A stretch of DNA of 64,000 nt, taken from Pontederia crassipes (taxonomy: Eukaryota; Streptophyta; Magnoliopsida; Commelinales; Pontederiaceae). Of this stretch, positions 50,101 through 62,137 are shown piece by piece. The stretch spans positions 22,820,157 through 22,884,156 of the forward strand of contig CM060192.1 of the NCBI GenBank assembly GCA_030549335.1. The letters are read 5' to 3'. The translations under genes were made by a program, and so were the position numbers. How positions within the stretch are numbered: position 1 is the stretch's first letter; each line of letters opens with the position of its first letter. The notes below the pieces were generated by a model. The model had not been told where the DNA came from, did not search any database, and saw only the letters and a program-made list of their open reading frames with translations.

Positions 50101-50727
50101 CTTGATAATAATAATCATCCGGCCAAAACAATTTTCACTTATATTAAATTCTGATTTCAAGTTCACTAATTGTGCCACTGCAGAAAGTGCACTTTGCTTC
50201 ACGCATCCATTCCATAAAAGTTTGTCGGCTTCTTCGAGAAGACTATAAAACTTAGAACTTAGAACTTGAACTTGAAAAATTTGGGTCTTCTTCAATAAAT
50301 ATTTTGTCAATATTTTCTGCTTTCATTGCATCTCGTATCATGTCCCTATATAGATTGCTCAACTCGTCCACATTGGTATCTCTATTACATGAACTATTAT
50401 CTCTTTACTCCATCTTTCTTTGTCATGAAAGAACTAATTTGTGTATTTTAGTAAGAAATCATTGTAATATAAATCCATCTCCATATGATATCTTACTTTC
50501 CACTGATAACATTTGCATTTCCGACATGGGCATAAGATTTTACCACATGAAGAAGCAACACCTTCGTTTCCATATGCCACATTAATAAATTCATCAACAC
50601 CATCCTTATATTCTTCTGTTATAATACTATGTTTATCCTTCCAACGATGAATCCAACTACGATATGATTTTGTCATGTCTATAATGGACAGCATTAAGGC
50701 ATATGTCAATAAATTCTTACTAATCAA
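47131..50727 (-). pseudogene. CACTA TNPD-type transposase (Transposase_21 family), probably inactive
   Basis: Domain order on the minus strand matches plant En/Spm TNPD. The Transpos_assoc N-terminus has DMTKSYRSWIHRW, EYKDGVDEFINVAYGNEGVA and CGKILCPCRKCKCYQ (50690-50500). The Transposase_21 region includes GMLSGRSTKGKHACPICGKN (about 49380-49320; family G-STKG--ACP-C---T). DUF4218-like KIYDCHIFIQRLLPIVFKNF lies at 48790-48725. DUF4216-like LYYYGIIEEIIELFYLG, then KCHWLDSEKRVRVDQKFKFV, lie at 47700-47555. The acidic tail (47275-47135) has KPMEKFTSNDLLEENVHNFI and a D/E-rich end. Stops and frame changes separate the segments, and only a pieced reading is possible. The enzyme cuts and joins the element ends. 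Compared with the copy at 17 kb the catalytic region is retained. Confidence 0.8.
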
Positions 50728-51610
50728 TAAATTATCATATTTTGGTCTTTAATATTCTCATTTTATTTACCAAGAATGTTGATCCACATTCTTGCTAACT
50801 AAAAGGAGAACATGACCAAAGAGATCAGAATTTGATAATAAAATTGATTAGTATTTGATTTCAAGTTGAATCTGATCCAATATAGATTTGAGGCATAATT
50901 AATTAGTTTGTTCAAATATTCCTCTAGTTGGAGGCATAATTAAGAACATGACTGAATTAGATTCTTTTACACTATGTTTCAAGTTAAATTATATTGTTCT
51001 TTTCAAGTCAACAAATATCAAACACAATCAATGATGCGTTAAATTTGTAACAAATAAATTTGCTAGCAAGTACACTAATCGTATCAAGTAATAAAGTAGA
51101 GAGTAGAATGTCGAACTCACGAGAAACTAGCTAAATCTAATCTATCTCAATAATCTACTAGGAGAAGAAAAGTGTATTGTGTAGATGTAGAAAATAAATG
51201 TGCAGAAAATTAAATAACAGAAAATAAAATAAATTAGTGTTGAGCCTAAGGATTATGAATGATTAACTAACATGAACAACTATGAAGATTGAATTATAAC
51301 GATGACGAATAGATTCAATTCTTAAGACGGATTGTGATCACCCAAATTAATGATCTCTACGCCGAGTAAATTAAACTATCTTAATTCCCACAAAACTTAA
51401 GACCACAAACGATGAGTTAATATTCAGTTAAGAAAGATATTAAGATGCATTAAGTTGTAAATCCTAAACTAACAGTTAACCTTGCTAGGTAAAAACTGAT
51501 AGACCGCACAAAATTTAGCACAAACGATGAGTTACTAGTTTCGTGTTATGATTGCTTCAACTTTAAGTTAAGAATTGAATTGCTGTAAATTATTAAATCC
51601 TAAAACTAAC

Positions 51611-53411
51611 TATTAGAGCAAACTTTGTATGCCATATATAATTATGTTTTGAGAACACAAACCTCGAAAGATTAGAGTTATATTTAAAATACTCAAACAA
51701 AAATTTAAATAGAAATGAGTTGCTTCATGCATTAATCTTTCAATTAATATTTGTTTATATTCCTACGAGATTTAGGGCTGAGCACGGTCAGGGTCGACCC
51801 GGTCGACCTAGCCCGGGCCGGGCCGGGACTGGGTCTCTTGACTGGAAAATCCGTCGGGTATCGGGTCAGGACCGGGTCTGCAATGCAGATACCCGATCCG
51901 GACCCGACCCGATATAAACCCACTATATAAATCCACTCTCTACCCTCTCCTCTCATTTCAATCTCTCTCTTTCTCTCTCCCACCTCTCTCTCTCGCCCTC
52001 TCCCTCTCTCTCCCCCTCTCTCTCTCGCCCTCTCCCTCTCTCTCACGACTGCGGCAGCGGCACCGATGACTCCGGCGCCCTCTCCCTCTCTCTCATGACG
52101 GCGGCATCACCGACGACTCTGGCGGCGGCACCGACGACTCTAGCGGCCCTCCCCTTCTCCTAACTCCCTCTCTACTCCGGCCGCCTGGTGCCGGATTGAT
52201 CGTGGCCGCCAATCGTGCGTGACAACACGATCGATTCCCGGTCGTAAACCCGATCGCATTCCCGGATGGCCGGGACCAACCCGGAACCGGATCCGGGTAC
52301 GGTACCGGGTCAAAATTTTTTTGACCCAGCATAATCCGGGTCGGGACCGGGTCCGCTCAGACCCGGACCCGGTCTCGGGTTTGCTCTGCTCTAACGAGAT
52401 TTACATAATGGGTGAATACAAAAATTATAGATAAGTCTCTTATCTTTGTAGAGAAATAAGAATCATCTCATTTGGATGTTGGTATGAAATGTTATGTATA
52501 AAAAAGTAAAGGTCTAAACTGTTTTATTTGAAATGGACAATTTTGTATAATTAACTTTGAATCAATATTTGACTATGATCTCATCAGATTTTGGATGAAT
52601 ACAAAATTGTAGAGAAGTCTATTAGCTTTCCATAGAATTAAAAATCATCTCATTTGGATAACCGTGCAAAACGTTATGCTTAAAATTGTGCATGATGCTT
52701 GACTAGTCAGCGCGCATAATGTATCATAACGGTCATATTTTGGCCTCAAAATTAGGAAACAAGTCCCAATGGCTATATAGAGTTAAGAAGGATATAAAAG
52801 AAGATCCAAAGGTGTAGAAATGATCAAGACTTTCAAGGAAAAGTGGGAAGAACATTTGAGAAGCCCATTTGAGCCCCAAGTTGCATATCTTTCATTTCTT
52901 TCTCTTTTACTCTTGTGTGAGGTTCCAAATTGTAAAAGAGAGATTGTTGAGTGTTCTTGTGATATTTTAATAGTTGTTTAGCTCCTGAGTGAAAAGAGGT
53001 TGTGTCTTACCTCTTGAGCGAAGAAAAGACAAGTAAAAGTTTACGAGTGAAGGAGGAGCACATTACCTCTTGAAAAGGAGAAAAGACAAGAGTTGTTAAG
53101 GGTTCCTTCCTTGTCCCATTTGGAATCAAGGAAGGGTTTTTGTGAAATCTCCGATGGTCTCGAGTTCGAGAAGTCGGATTGGGGACGTAGGCTAAGGTGT
53201 GACTGAACCTCGTCAACAAATTGTCTTGCGTTGATGTGTTTGTCTTTTCTCTCCCTCTCCTTCCTACTTTATTATTCATATGATTTGATTACTATCGTGT
53301 TGGTTTAAATATTAATGAAACAATTTTAAGCTACCCCGACAATTTTCGTAAAATTGGTATTTTCGGGGTTAGCATCAATTCACCCCCCTCTTGGTGCCTT
53401 GTGATCCTATA
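51611..53411 (+). repeat. Left LTR of the gag-only copia, carrying a hAT-like insertion
   Basis: Net length about 1172 bp once the insertion (51773-52393) and its 8-bp duplication are removed, matching the right LTR. Ends at cctata, just before the primer-binding site. Confidence 0.85.
51773..52393. mobile_element. hAT-like non-autonomous element inside the copia LTR, 621 bp
   Basis: Starts TAGGGCTGAGCACGGTC and ends TTTGCTCTGCTCTA (inverted: TAGAGCAGAGCA), flanked by a perfect 8-bp duplication ACGAGATT (51765-51772 and 52394-52401). Both ends are packed with GGGTCGACCCGG, CCGGGTCGGGACC and ACCCGGACCC words. The centre has a CT-rich run (51955-52050) and GC-rich non-coding sequence. The matching position in the right LTR is empty, which proves insertion after the copia arrived. 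No transposase is present. Confidence 0.8.
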
Positions 53412-53472
53412 ATTGGTATCAGAGCAAGGTTGATCTCATTTCCTTGTTTAAGATTTAATCATCGTTTAGAGT

Positions 53473-54704
53473 ATGGCACCATTTTTTAAAGAAGGATCTT
53501 CCATTTTTGACCTATTGAGTTTTAACGACTATTCTTTTTCTTCTTGGAAAATTAGAATGAAAGCATATTTATATTCAGTTGATTTTTATATGTGGGAAAT
53601 TATAGAAAATGGTTTTGAAAAGCCAAAGAAGATTTTGAATAGTGTTTCCATTGATCTTTCCTACTTTGAATATAATGATTTTCAAATTTCACTTACCAAA
53701 ATTGATTCTAAAAGTTGAAATATATTTTATTGTGCTTTAGATAAGGAAAACTTAAATTTTATTTCTAAATATTTTACTTCTCATGAGATTTGGCTAACGT
53801 TATTATTTAGATATGAAGTCAAGGAAAATAAAAGATATGACACATCAAATGAAGGTGAAGAAAAAATTATCAATTCTACATTAACAACATCCGATCAAGA
53901 ATTTAATCTGTGCTTAATGACAAAAAGTAAGGAAGATGAGGTAACATTAAACTCCTCTTATTGTTCTACATCTACTAGCAATGATGATGTTGATATCACT
54001 GCTGATGTTCATAAAGAATTTGCTTCTCTTATTCAAAAGCATCTTTCTTTCAAAACGAAAAAGGAAACCTTAATAAATGATTTTCATATGATTCTCTCAA
54101 AAAGGAATATGATGCATGCTTAATTCAAATAGATACCTTAAAAATGAAAAATGATTCTCTTTCATTATCTTGTGCATCTTATGAATCTTTAAGAGTTGAG
54201 AATTCAAATTTGATTGTATTGCATGATGAATTACAAAAGAAAAATATTTCCTTACAAAAATTCTTAGATAAAAAAATTACTAGTTCTTGCAAAAATATTA
54301 ATAATGTTAAGAAGTCTATTCATGTTGTCAAAATTTCTATAAAGAATATTTCTCATGCACCACACAAGAAAAATGATTCAAATAAAAATTTTAAAAACAC
54401 AAATGAATATTATTTGAAATATTCTTATTCTTTGAAGTCTAAGCATTCTTATGATTATCATTTGAAAAATAAGCTCTCTTATGATAGTTCTTTTGGTGCT
54501 AAAAATTCTCATGTCCCTCATAATAATTCTTTGAAGTTTGGATGTCATTGTAATCACTCCATTAGACCATCTAATATTTGTCATTATTGTAATTCTCATG
54601 GTCATTATTCATTTGAATGTCAAATTAAAAAATCTATCAATATAAGCACGAAATTGATATGGGTTCCTGAAGAAACCAACATTAATCATGTTGGACTCAA
54701 ATAA
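53473..54704 (+). pseudogene. Copia-type gag region of the gag-only element
   Basis: The N-terminal part has the copia Gag look (FNDYSFSSWKIRMKAYL), and the C-terminal part has a zinc knuckle CHYCNSHGHYSFEC (about 54580-54620) of the CX2CX4HX4C type, followed by TKLIWVPEETNINHVG, typical of the Gag-protease spacer of plant copia elements. Gag packages element RNA in virus-like particles. The frame is broken in a few places, so no complete protein is made. No protease motif follows. Confidence 0.8.
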
Positions 54705-57678
54705 GTTTGAGTACCAAAATGCAAATGATTTTTATTTATATGTGTGCTTCACAAGGAATGAAAAAGAATGCTTCAAGTAAAGTGAATGCACACACTTAGT
54801 AGTTATGTGACATGAAAAAAAACAACAATGGAATTGAAATGAGTTGGAGACATAAAAGTTTGCGGTAAAAATATTTTGGTATATGAAAATAAAAATTTGA
54901 ACTTATTTTGATGCATATTTATGTCTTGAATTTGTCAATTTATTACGATGATATATGCATAAAGATAATATTTGATTCTGATTCTTGTGCATACTATAAT
55001 TATGTTGCTCATTTAATTTTGAAAGTGTCTATATTACTCATGTTGCCTAAATATATTTGATGGGAATATGTCACATGAATAATGGTTGATAAATTAACAT
55101 TTTTGGACTATCTTACTAATTCAATGTGAAAATCATATTTGTGAAAAACAAGGACACTCATATCAATATTAAAGTTTGCATGTATGATTCTTCACACTCA
55201 AAATATGTTGATTTTGAATATAATTGATTTATATGAATATTATGTACTATTTTGCATCTTAATATTTGTGATTCAAATTTGATTATATGATGCCTGTGAT
55301 TTTAAAGTATAAAAGAATTATATTTTTATAAATGAAAATTAGTAAATAACTTTGTTTGATTGAAATTTGATTCTCATATATTTTTTTTTTGATGATACTT
55401 CTTCTAAGATCTTGATATAATAATTGAATATCTTTCGAATATTTCCAAATACAAATTTATGGAGAATTTTAAAATTAATACATAATATCTTCTTTTGACT
55501 TGTGATAGTATACTTGCAAAATTTATCTTTTCCACATGCCAAAGAAAGAGAAATTTATGTCTATTTTTACCTTTGACATGTTTATTATCATCACTATTCC
55601 TTGAATTTGGCAAAATAAATAGACACATAAAAATATAATGCTAAATCTTCTAAATTTAAATAATTCTTGTTTACCTATAAAGAAGATTTCATATTTATAA
55701 TAAATGTATTTGGCACAAGATTTATATGACCCTTGTGTTATGAACTTTAGTGTATTAACTTATTATGAGTTTTGACTTATTACACTGTATTATTTGGACA
55801 CCCATGCACATTATGATTTGGAATAAAATAATTGATCATATTGATGTGCCATTTGAAAATTATTGTATTATACATCTAATTGCTAAACTCTATGCTTATG
55901 CACATGTTGAAATAAAGCATATCACTAAAAAGATCATTTTTAATTTGTTATATACATTTTCTATCAAACTTGATTTCTATGCTCATTTTTGTTAAATATT
56001 TGACATGAAATCTTATTATTTTATATTTCAAATTATCATGGCATTTAATGAAAGTTATTTCTCTTATCCATAATTTGAAATAGCCATTAACATTTTAAGA
56101 AAGTGTAAAAGGATAAACTTTGAATACTTTTTTAGTTTTATTTCTTGCTACCAATTTTGATTATTATCTTGAGACAAAGAAAGAGAAGAAAAAAATGGAT
56201 TTGAAGGAGTGCAAACACAAATTTTATGGTAAAAGTATTATTTTGAACATAGAAATAAAAAATTGAATATATTTATGTGTCACAATTATTTGTATTTTAT
56301 ACTTGTCTATTAGTTATAATCAAAAGTTTATTTTTGGACATATTTTAATATGTTAAACTTTGGAAATGCCTATGCTATCTATCATGCTTATTTCTTAAAA
56401 ATTGTGAGCATGAATATTTATTTGGCCTTTACTACTTATCACATTCGATGTTTTATAAGTTTGCAATTGAAAGAAGACAAAGTTTTGAAATTTTAATCAA
56501 AATTTGGAAATTTTTTTTTTCATATGCTTCATTTGTAGTTGTCTTTCCATATAGAATATTATGCTATATAATTAATGTGCATAAATTTATGTGGTCATAA
56601 CTTATTATCATTTGAGTATTCCTATATCGTATGACATATGACCATCAAATTTGGAACGATGCTTAAATGATATCTCTCTTGCACAAATGAAAATTTATAT
56701 ATGTATTTACATTTGAGATGTTATGTCATACCATAAAATATATTAATTATTTGACTTCCATGTGTATGAATTCTACATTCTCATAATTTATAAAATTATT
56801 TTATCATATCTTGGAGGACCCTTATACTTTAGGCTTAAAATCTTCATGTTATGAAAATCAAACTTTAACTTCTTATTCATAATATTATAGTGCTATAGGT
56901 TCTCTGAAAGAAAAAAGAAACATATAAAGAACTAAAGAAAGATAGAAAGATGACGAAAATTAGTTATAATGATAGGGGGAGCTTATTCAAAAGTTTGAAA
57001 TATTATTTCCTCCATTCACTTGTTATCCTTATTGTCAAATCTTTGATTATTTGATATTATTCAATTTATATTTGATATATTATCCCGAAGTTTTATGCAA
57101 TTTTTGATTCCTTATATCATTTTTTGAGACGTGTTATTTATTTGATTTTATATTTTGCTATTATAAATTAGTCATGACCTTATGGGGAGTTATTTTTGCC
57201 TATCACATATATTATGCACGAAACAATTCTTTATAGATGTAATAAAAGAATAAAAATTATTTTAATCTCTCTTATGACACTTTACATATTGTATCTTATA
57301 TGACAAAAGGGAGAGAATGAAAATTTTAAGAAGATGACATGATTAAGAAGGAGTTACATATTATATCTCATATTGTTTCTTATATGCTTTATGTGCAAAC
57401 TACTTTTTGATAAAACAAAAAGGGGAGAAATATATGAGAAATATGATCAGAACATAAGAGAAATTTATATATGAGAAATATATATAACCCCTGATTTATT
57501 ACATAAACCTCATGAATATAACTCTATGAAAAGTGCCTTACAATTAAGACTTATCCGCATATTCATAATTGTAAGAAAAACTTAATTTTAGGGGGAGTAA
57601 AATTGACTTTAATATTTTTTACTTCCCAACCATATAATTTTCATATTTCTCGATTTGTATTCATAAAAAGGGGGAGAT
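54705..57678. other. AT-rich interior of the gag-only copia, no coding sequence
   Basis: Nearly 3 kb with no recognisable pol domain in any frame. Two stretches (about 54860-54960 and 56210-56300) share loosely the words ggtaaaa-tatt, gaaaataaaaattgaa and tatttatgt, suggesting an old internal duplication. Ends with the purine tract before the right LTR. Confidence 0.55.
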
Positions 57679-58858
57679 TGTTGAAGCAAAGTTTGTATAC
57701 CATATATAATTATGTTTTCATGATACAAACATCGAAAGATTAGAGTTATATTTAAAATGCCCAAAAAAAGTTTAAATAAAAATGAGTTGCTTCATGCATT
57801 AAACTTTCGTTTAATATTTGTTTATATTCCTACGAGATTTACATTAATGGGTGAATATAAAAATTATAGATAATTCTCTTGTAGTGAAATAAGAATCATC
57901 TCATTTGGATGCTGGTATGAAAAGTTATGTATAAAAGAGTAAATGTCTAAGCTATTTTATTTGAAATGGACAATTTTGTATACTAAAATTTGAATCAATA
58001 TTTGACTATGATCTCATTAGATTTTGGATGAATGATGAATACCAAAGTTGTAGAGAAGTCTGTTAGTTTTTCATATAATAAACAATCATCTCATTTGGAT
58101 AACTGTGCAAAATGTTATGCTTAAAATAGTGCATGATGGTCGACTAGTCAGCGTGCAGAATGCACTCTAACGGTCATATTTTGGTCTCAAAATTAGAAAA
58201 CAAGTCCCAACGGCTAAATAGAGTTAAGAAGGATATAAAAGAGGACCCAAAGGTGTAGGAATGATCAAGACTTCTAAGAAAAAGTGGGAAGAACATTTGA
58301 GAAGTTCATTTGAGCTCCAAGTTGCAAATCTTTTAATTCTTTCTCTCTTACTCTTGTGTGAGTTTTCAAATTGTAAAAGAGAGACTGTTGAGTGTTTTTA
58401 TAATATTTTAATAGTTGTTTAGCTTCTGAGTGAAAAGATGTTGTGTCTTACTTCTTGAGCGAAGAAAATACAAGTAAAAGTTTAGGAGTGAAGGAGGTGT
58501 GCCTTACCTCTTGAAAAGGAGAAAAGGCAAGAGTTGTAAAGGATTTTTTCCTTGTCCTATTTGTAACGATGGAAGGGTATTAGTGAAATCTCTGACGGCC
58601 TCGAGGTTGAGAAGTCAGAGCGGGGACATAGGCCAAGGTGTGGCCAAACATCGTCAACAAATTGCCTTGCGTTCATGTGTTTGTCTTTTTCTCTCCCTCT
58701 CCTTCCTACTTCATTATTCATATGATTTGATTACTATCATGTTGGTTTAAATATTAATTAAATGATTTTATGCTTTCCCGATGATTTTTGTAAAATAAGT
58801 ATTTTCTGGTTTAGCACAAATTCACCCCCTCCTCCCTTTGGTGTCTTGTGATCCTACA
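57679..58858 (+). repeat. Right LTR of the gag-only copia
   Basis: 1180 bp, starts TGTTGAAGCAAAGTTTG and ends gtgatcctaca. Uninterrupted; shows the empty site acgagattta corresponding to the insertion in the left LTR. Confidence 0.88.
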
Positions 58859-60059
58859 CTAACCACCTCAAATATGATTTGTAGTCTTATCCCAGAATAT
58901 AATAATCTCAGTAAAAAATATTAAGCACAACAATCATAAATAAAAAGAAACTAAAATAACTATATTAATCCAAATCTAACAAATAGTTCATGCAGTTTTC
59001 TCAAAAAGATTAATAATCTCTATTACAAAATTAATTAGGCATAAAAAGTATGGGTAAAGAACATCCAAACAATAGGGAGAGAACAAGAATTCTTGCTTTA
59101 AATGATCTCTGGAATGATCTCGGAGCCTTGACGCTTAGTAGCTCCTCGTTCTTCTCTAGCAATCTTCTTCAACTTGAATCTATCTCTTTTGGAATAAGGA
59201 CAACTCCCATGGTCTCAAGCACCTCCAAGAACCATAAGCACACAAATACCAAATTTTCTATCTCCTAGGGCCTTTATTTATAGCCTCCAGAGGTCTCAAG
59301 GATTTTCGTAGAGTTTCGATTTGATTCGAAATCTTTTCATGTCAAAAAAAATAAATTCGGAATAGACTTTGATAGCTCATTAAAACCATCAAAAACTCCT
59401 TCAAATCTGAGTAAATATGCTTCGTAATCATTCCTGAGGTTTAGGATGAAGTTTAGGTTTGATCTGGACTTAAAATTTCTAAGAAAAGATGAAGAAATAT
59501 TGAAAACAGCCTTCATAACGGTCCACAATAGCTCTGTAACGATCCTAAGAGTGTCCAAATCGGAGTAAAAGTTCAGATTTCACGGCCTGTAACATTCTGG
59601 TCATGGCCCGTAACTTGGGCAACTTTTTGGGTGAAAATTGGACATTTTAATGGGTTGTAATGGACTATTGATGCCCCTACTGTTATGGCCATTACGATTA
59701 TATAACAACCCGTTATATTCAATTCAGTCCTGACAGTCTTCATTAATTTACATTTTCTAACTCCGTTTTAACTCCGATTTGAATGTCATTTATTTCTGTG
59801 GATTTTTTACTCAATTCTCTTATTTTTTTCTACAATAAAACATATAATTTGGGTAGATTTTCATTTTTATAAAATTAAAGCAAATAAGGTTAGAAAATGA
59901 TTCATGCTATATGAAAATGAATCAAAATGTGATTAAATGCATGGCTAATTATATGTTATATTTTGCATGCATCAATCAAATAAAATAAGTTATATTCATT
60001 GTCTAGACAAAGCCAGTATTTCTTTTTTGTGTGGACAAATAGGGACTTATTGCAAATGT

Positions 60060-60790
60060 CGACGCGGTGAGACGTTAGAGCGGCAACGTCAGCGGCACGT
60101 TTGGGTAGGGTGTCGGAGGCGATGGTGACGACATCAAGGTACAATGTCAGAGGAGGATCGAAGATGGCAGTGGCGGTGGCATCGAAGGAGGGCGGCGTTG
60201 GGGTCGGAGTATCAGAGGCAGCATCAAAGGAGGGTGGTTTGGGTAGCGTCAAGGTCAAAGAAGGATGGAGGTGGCATTGGAGGAGGATGGTTTGGGGGCA
60301 TTAGGGGGCAGAGAAGGATCAAAGGCAACGTTAGAGGAGGAGGATCGGAGGCGGCATCAGAGAAGGGTGGTTCGGGCGACATCAAGGGTCAGAGAAGGAT
60401 TAGAGGTGACGTCAGAGGAGGATTGGAGGCGGTGTCAGGGTCACGCGGCCTTGGAGAGGGCGGTTCAAGTGGTGTAGGAGTCGAAGAAGGATCAGAGGCG
60501 GCATCGAAGGAGGAGGATTGGAGGCGGCGTCAGGGTTGGAGGAGGATTGGTGGGAGTCGAGCGACATCAGGGGTCAATTAGGAGGGCGGCGTCCAGCGTC
60601 TGGGGTCGGCGGGTGGCATCGGGGTCGGGCGATTGCCAAAGCAGGAGCAGGGCTACGAGGTCGGAGGAGGAGCAGGGCATCGGGGTCAAGGTCGAGGAGG
60701 AGCAGGGTAGCGATTAGGGAAGCAGTAGGAGCAAGGTGGTGATAATCGGGGTCTGGTCAGGGTCAAAGAGGAGGTTGGAGGTGTAGGGTC
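60060..60790. repeat. G-rich degenerate minisatellite in the CACTA 5' region
   Basis: Repeats of a roughly 50-bp unit built from aggcggcatc, agagaaggatgg, ggtttgggcgacatca and agggtcagagaagga. Open frames on the plus strand (60144-60581 and others) are rich in G, R, S and E and reflect the repeat, not a known protein. In the element's own direction it is CT/CC-rich and occupies the place of the CT-rich leader seen at 16150-16480 in the related CACTA. Confidence 0.65.
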
Positions 60791-60799
60791 AGAGGAGGA

Positions 60800-61273
60800 T
60801 AGGGGTGTTCACGGGTCGGGTTGAATCCGACCCAACCAAATTTGGTCAGATGGGGTCGGGTCGGTTTGGGTCGGGTTGAGTTGGGTCAAGGCCCCTATGG
60901 GCAAAAAATCCAACCTGTCGGGTCGGGTGGTCGAGTCACCTGACCACCTCTTTTTTTATTTTTTTGTCTTACTTTTAATATTTATTTTAATATAAAATAT
61001 TAGTTAATAATTATTATAAAGCATGTTTGTTGAATATTTGAGCATTATTTTCATAATTAAAATATTTTATTTTAATATTTTTTCATTTAAAATCAACTAT
61101 AGGAATAAAATTAAGTAAAAAAGTAAAAATAATAAAAAAGTCAGGTCATCGAGTCAGGTCGGGATGACTCAGGTTGAAAATTTTCAACTCTTACCCGACC
61201 TGAATCCCATCGGGTCGAGTTCGGATCGGGTCATCGGGTTCACCAAATCGACCCGACCCAATGAACACCCCTA
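60800..61273. mobile_element. hAT-like MITE, 474 bp, near-perfect termini
   Basis: TAGGGGTGTTCA at the left and TGAACACCCCTA at the right are perfect 12-bp inverted repeats. The flanks GAGGAGGA (60792-60799) and GAGGAGAA (61274-61281) form an 8-bp duplication with one difference. Subterminal GGGTCGGGTT and CGGGTCGGGT words run inward from the left, and ACCCGACC, GACCCGACCC from the right; the centre is AT-rich. Same family type as 22861-24601 and 51773-52393. Confidence 0.82.
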
Positions 61274-62137
61274 GAGGAGAATGCATGGTCAGAGGAGGTG
61301 GCGATAGGGTCAGGACAGGAGGCGACGGTCGGGTTCATAGGATGAGGCAGTTCAGGATGTTGTAGGCATTTGGGTCAGAGGTTGTAGGGTGGTAGTTGTA
61401 GGTGTGTGTGTGTGGGGGGGGGGGGAGGAGTCCGTAGCGTCGGAGGTTGTTGGCGATTGCAAGTGTCAGCGTCGTTGGCGTTGGCATCGGTTGTAGGCAT
61501 CAACGTCCACGGTGTCACTGCCGAAGAGGTAAAGCCGACACAGTAAATAGTAAAGGATTTGAAGTAAGTTTTCAGAGCCACAACATTGTGAGATGCTAAT
61601 TCCTTAGTATAGCGGCGCCGAGGAATAAATTAAAAGAAATTGGTGGAGTTGGCACTGTCATGAGTCTAAATTAGCATCACAAGCAGACTATGAAACTAAG
61701 TCAATGCTACAAAGACGCCATACATCAAGAAAATATGAAGCAAAATTTTCCTCATTAAAATATGAAGAAAATTATATCCCCTAGTTCAACATAGGTTTAT
61801 ATTATAAGTTTATATCCATAAAAGTTTATAAGTTTAATTTAATTACCTTTATATTACCTTGTTATGTCAACATATGCATATATAAACATATATGTACACA
61901 CACACACTACATATATAAATACATATATATATATATATATATATAGGGTATAATGGAGGTGCAACGCCTCTTAAGTGTAACATCGTGAAATGCCCGCATC
62001 CCATTCGTTCATTTTAAATTAACGTTCGAGATCAAAACCGCTTACTAAAATCAAATCCGGGTGGCTGATTCGTCTGCCATCTCATTTTTCAGCGTCATCT
62101 CGCCTTTAAGCATTTATCTGACTCATGGTACAACACC
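61274..62137. other. Mixed CACTA 5' sequence and microsatellites
   Basis: The G-rich repeat continues to about 61530 and includes 12 consecutive G (61414-61425). Subterminal-type words (agcggcgccgagg, attagcatcacaag, caatgctacaaagacgcc) lie at 61600-61740. A TA/CA microsatellite follows at 61865-61946. From 61947 a short unit starting agggtataatggaggtgc leads into the P450 fragment. Confidence 0.5.

Larger units (their letters stand above)
51611..58858 (+). mobile_element. Gag-only Ty1-copia-like element with complete LTRs
   Basis: Two LTRs (left 51611-53411 including a 621-bp insertion, right 57679-58858), a perfect 5-bp duplication CTAAC (51606-51610 and 58859-58863), a primer-binding site TGGTATCAGAGCAAGG at 53414 (initiator Met tRNA type) and a purine tract aaaaagggggagat just before the right LTR. 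The interior begins with a copia-type gag region and zinc knuckle (53473-54704). From 54.7 to 57.66 kb it is AT-rich with no trace of protease, integrase, RT or RNase H. It would thus be non-autonomous, mobilised by a relative. The gag reading is broken in a few places. LTRs differ at roughly one site in ten over the first 160 bp by eye, so it is not young. Confidence 0.85.
51032..59974. mobile_element. Solo LTR (net about 1.69 kb) interrupted by a copia element
   Basis: Bounded by TGATGCGTT and GCATGCATCA (inverted hexamers TGATGC/GCATCA) with a perfect 5-bp duplication ATCAA at 51027-51031 and 59975-59979. After removing the insertion at 51611-58858 and its duplication, about 1690 bp remain with no internal region. 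The text (ttgctagcaagtacactaat near the left, gggcctttatttatagcc in the middle) resembles long plant LTRs, probably Ty3-gypsy, but the family is not established. It lies in the 5' part of the large CACTA, upstream of the TNPD start. Confidence 0.7.

Noticed and set aside
60144-60742. Glycine/arginine-rich protein gene
   Set aside because: The frames derive from a degenerate G-rich minisatellite and are open in several phases; no start context or domain.
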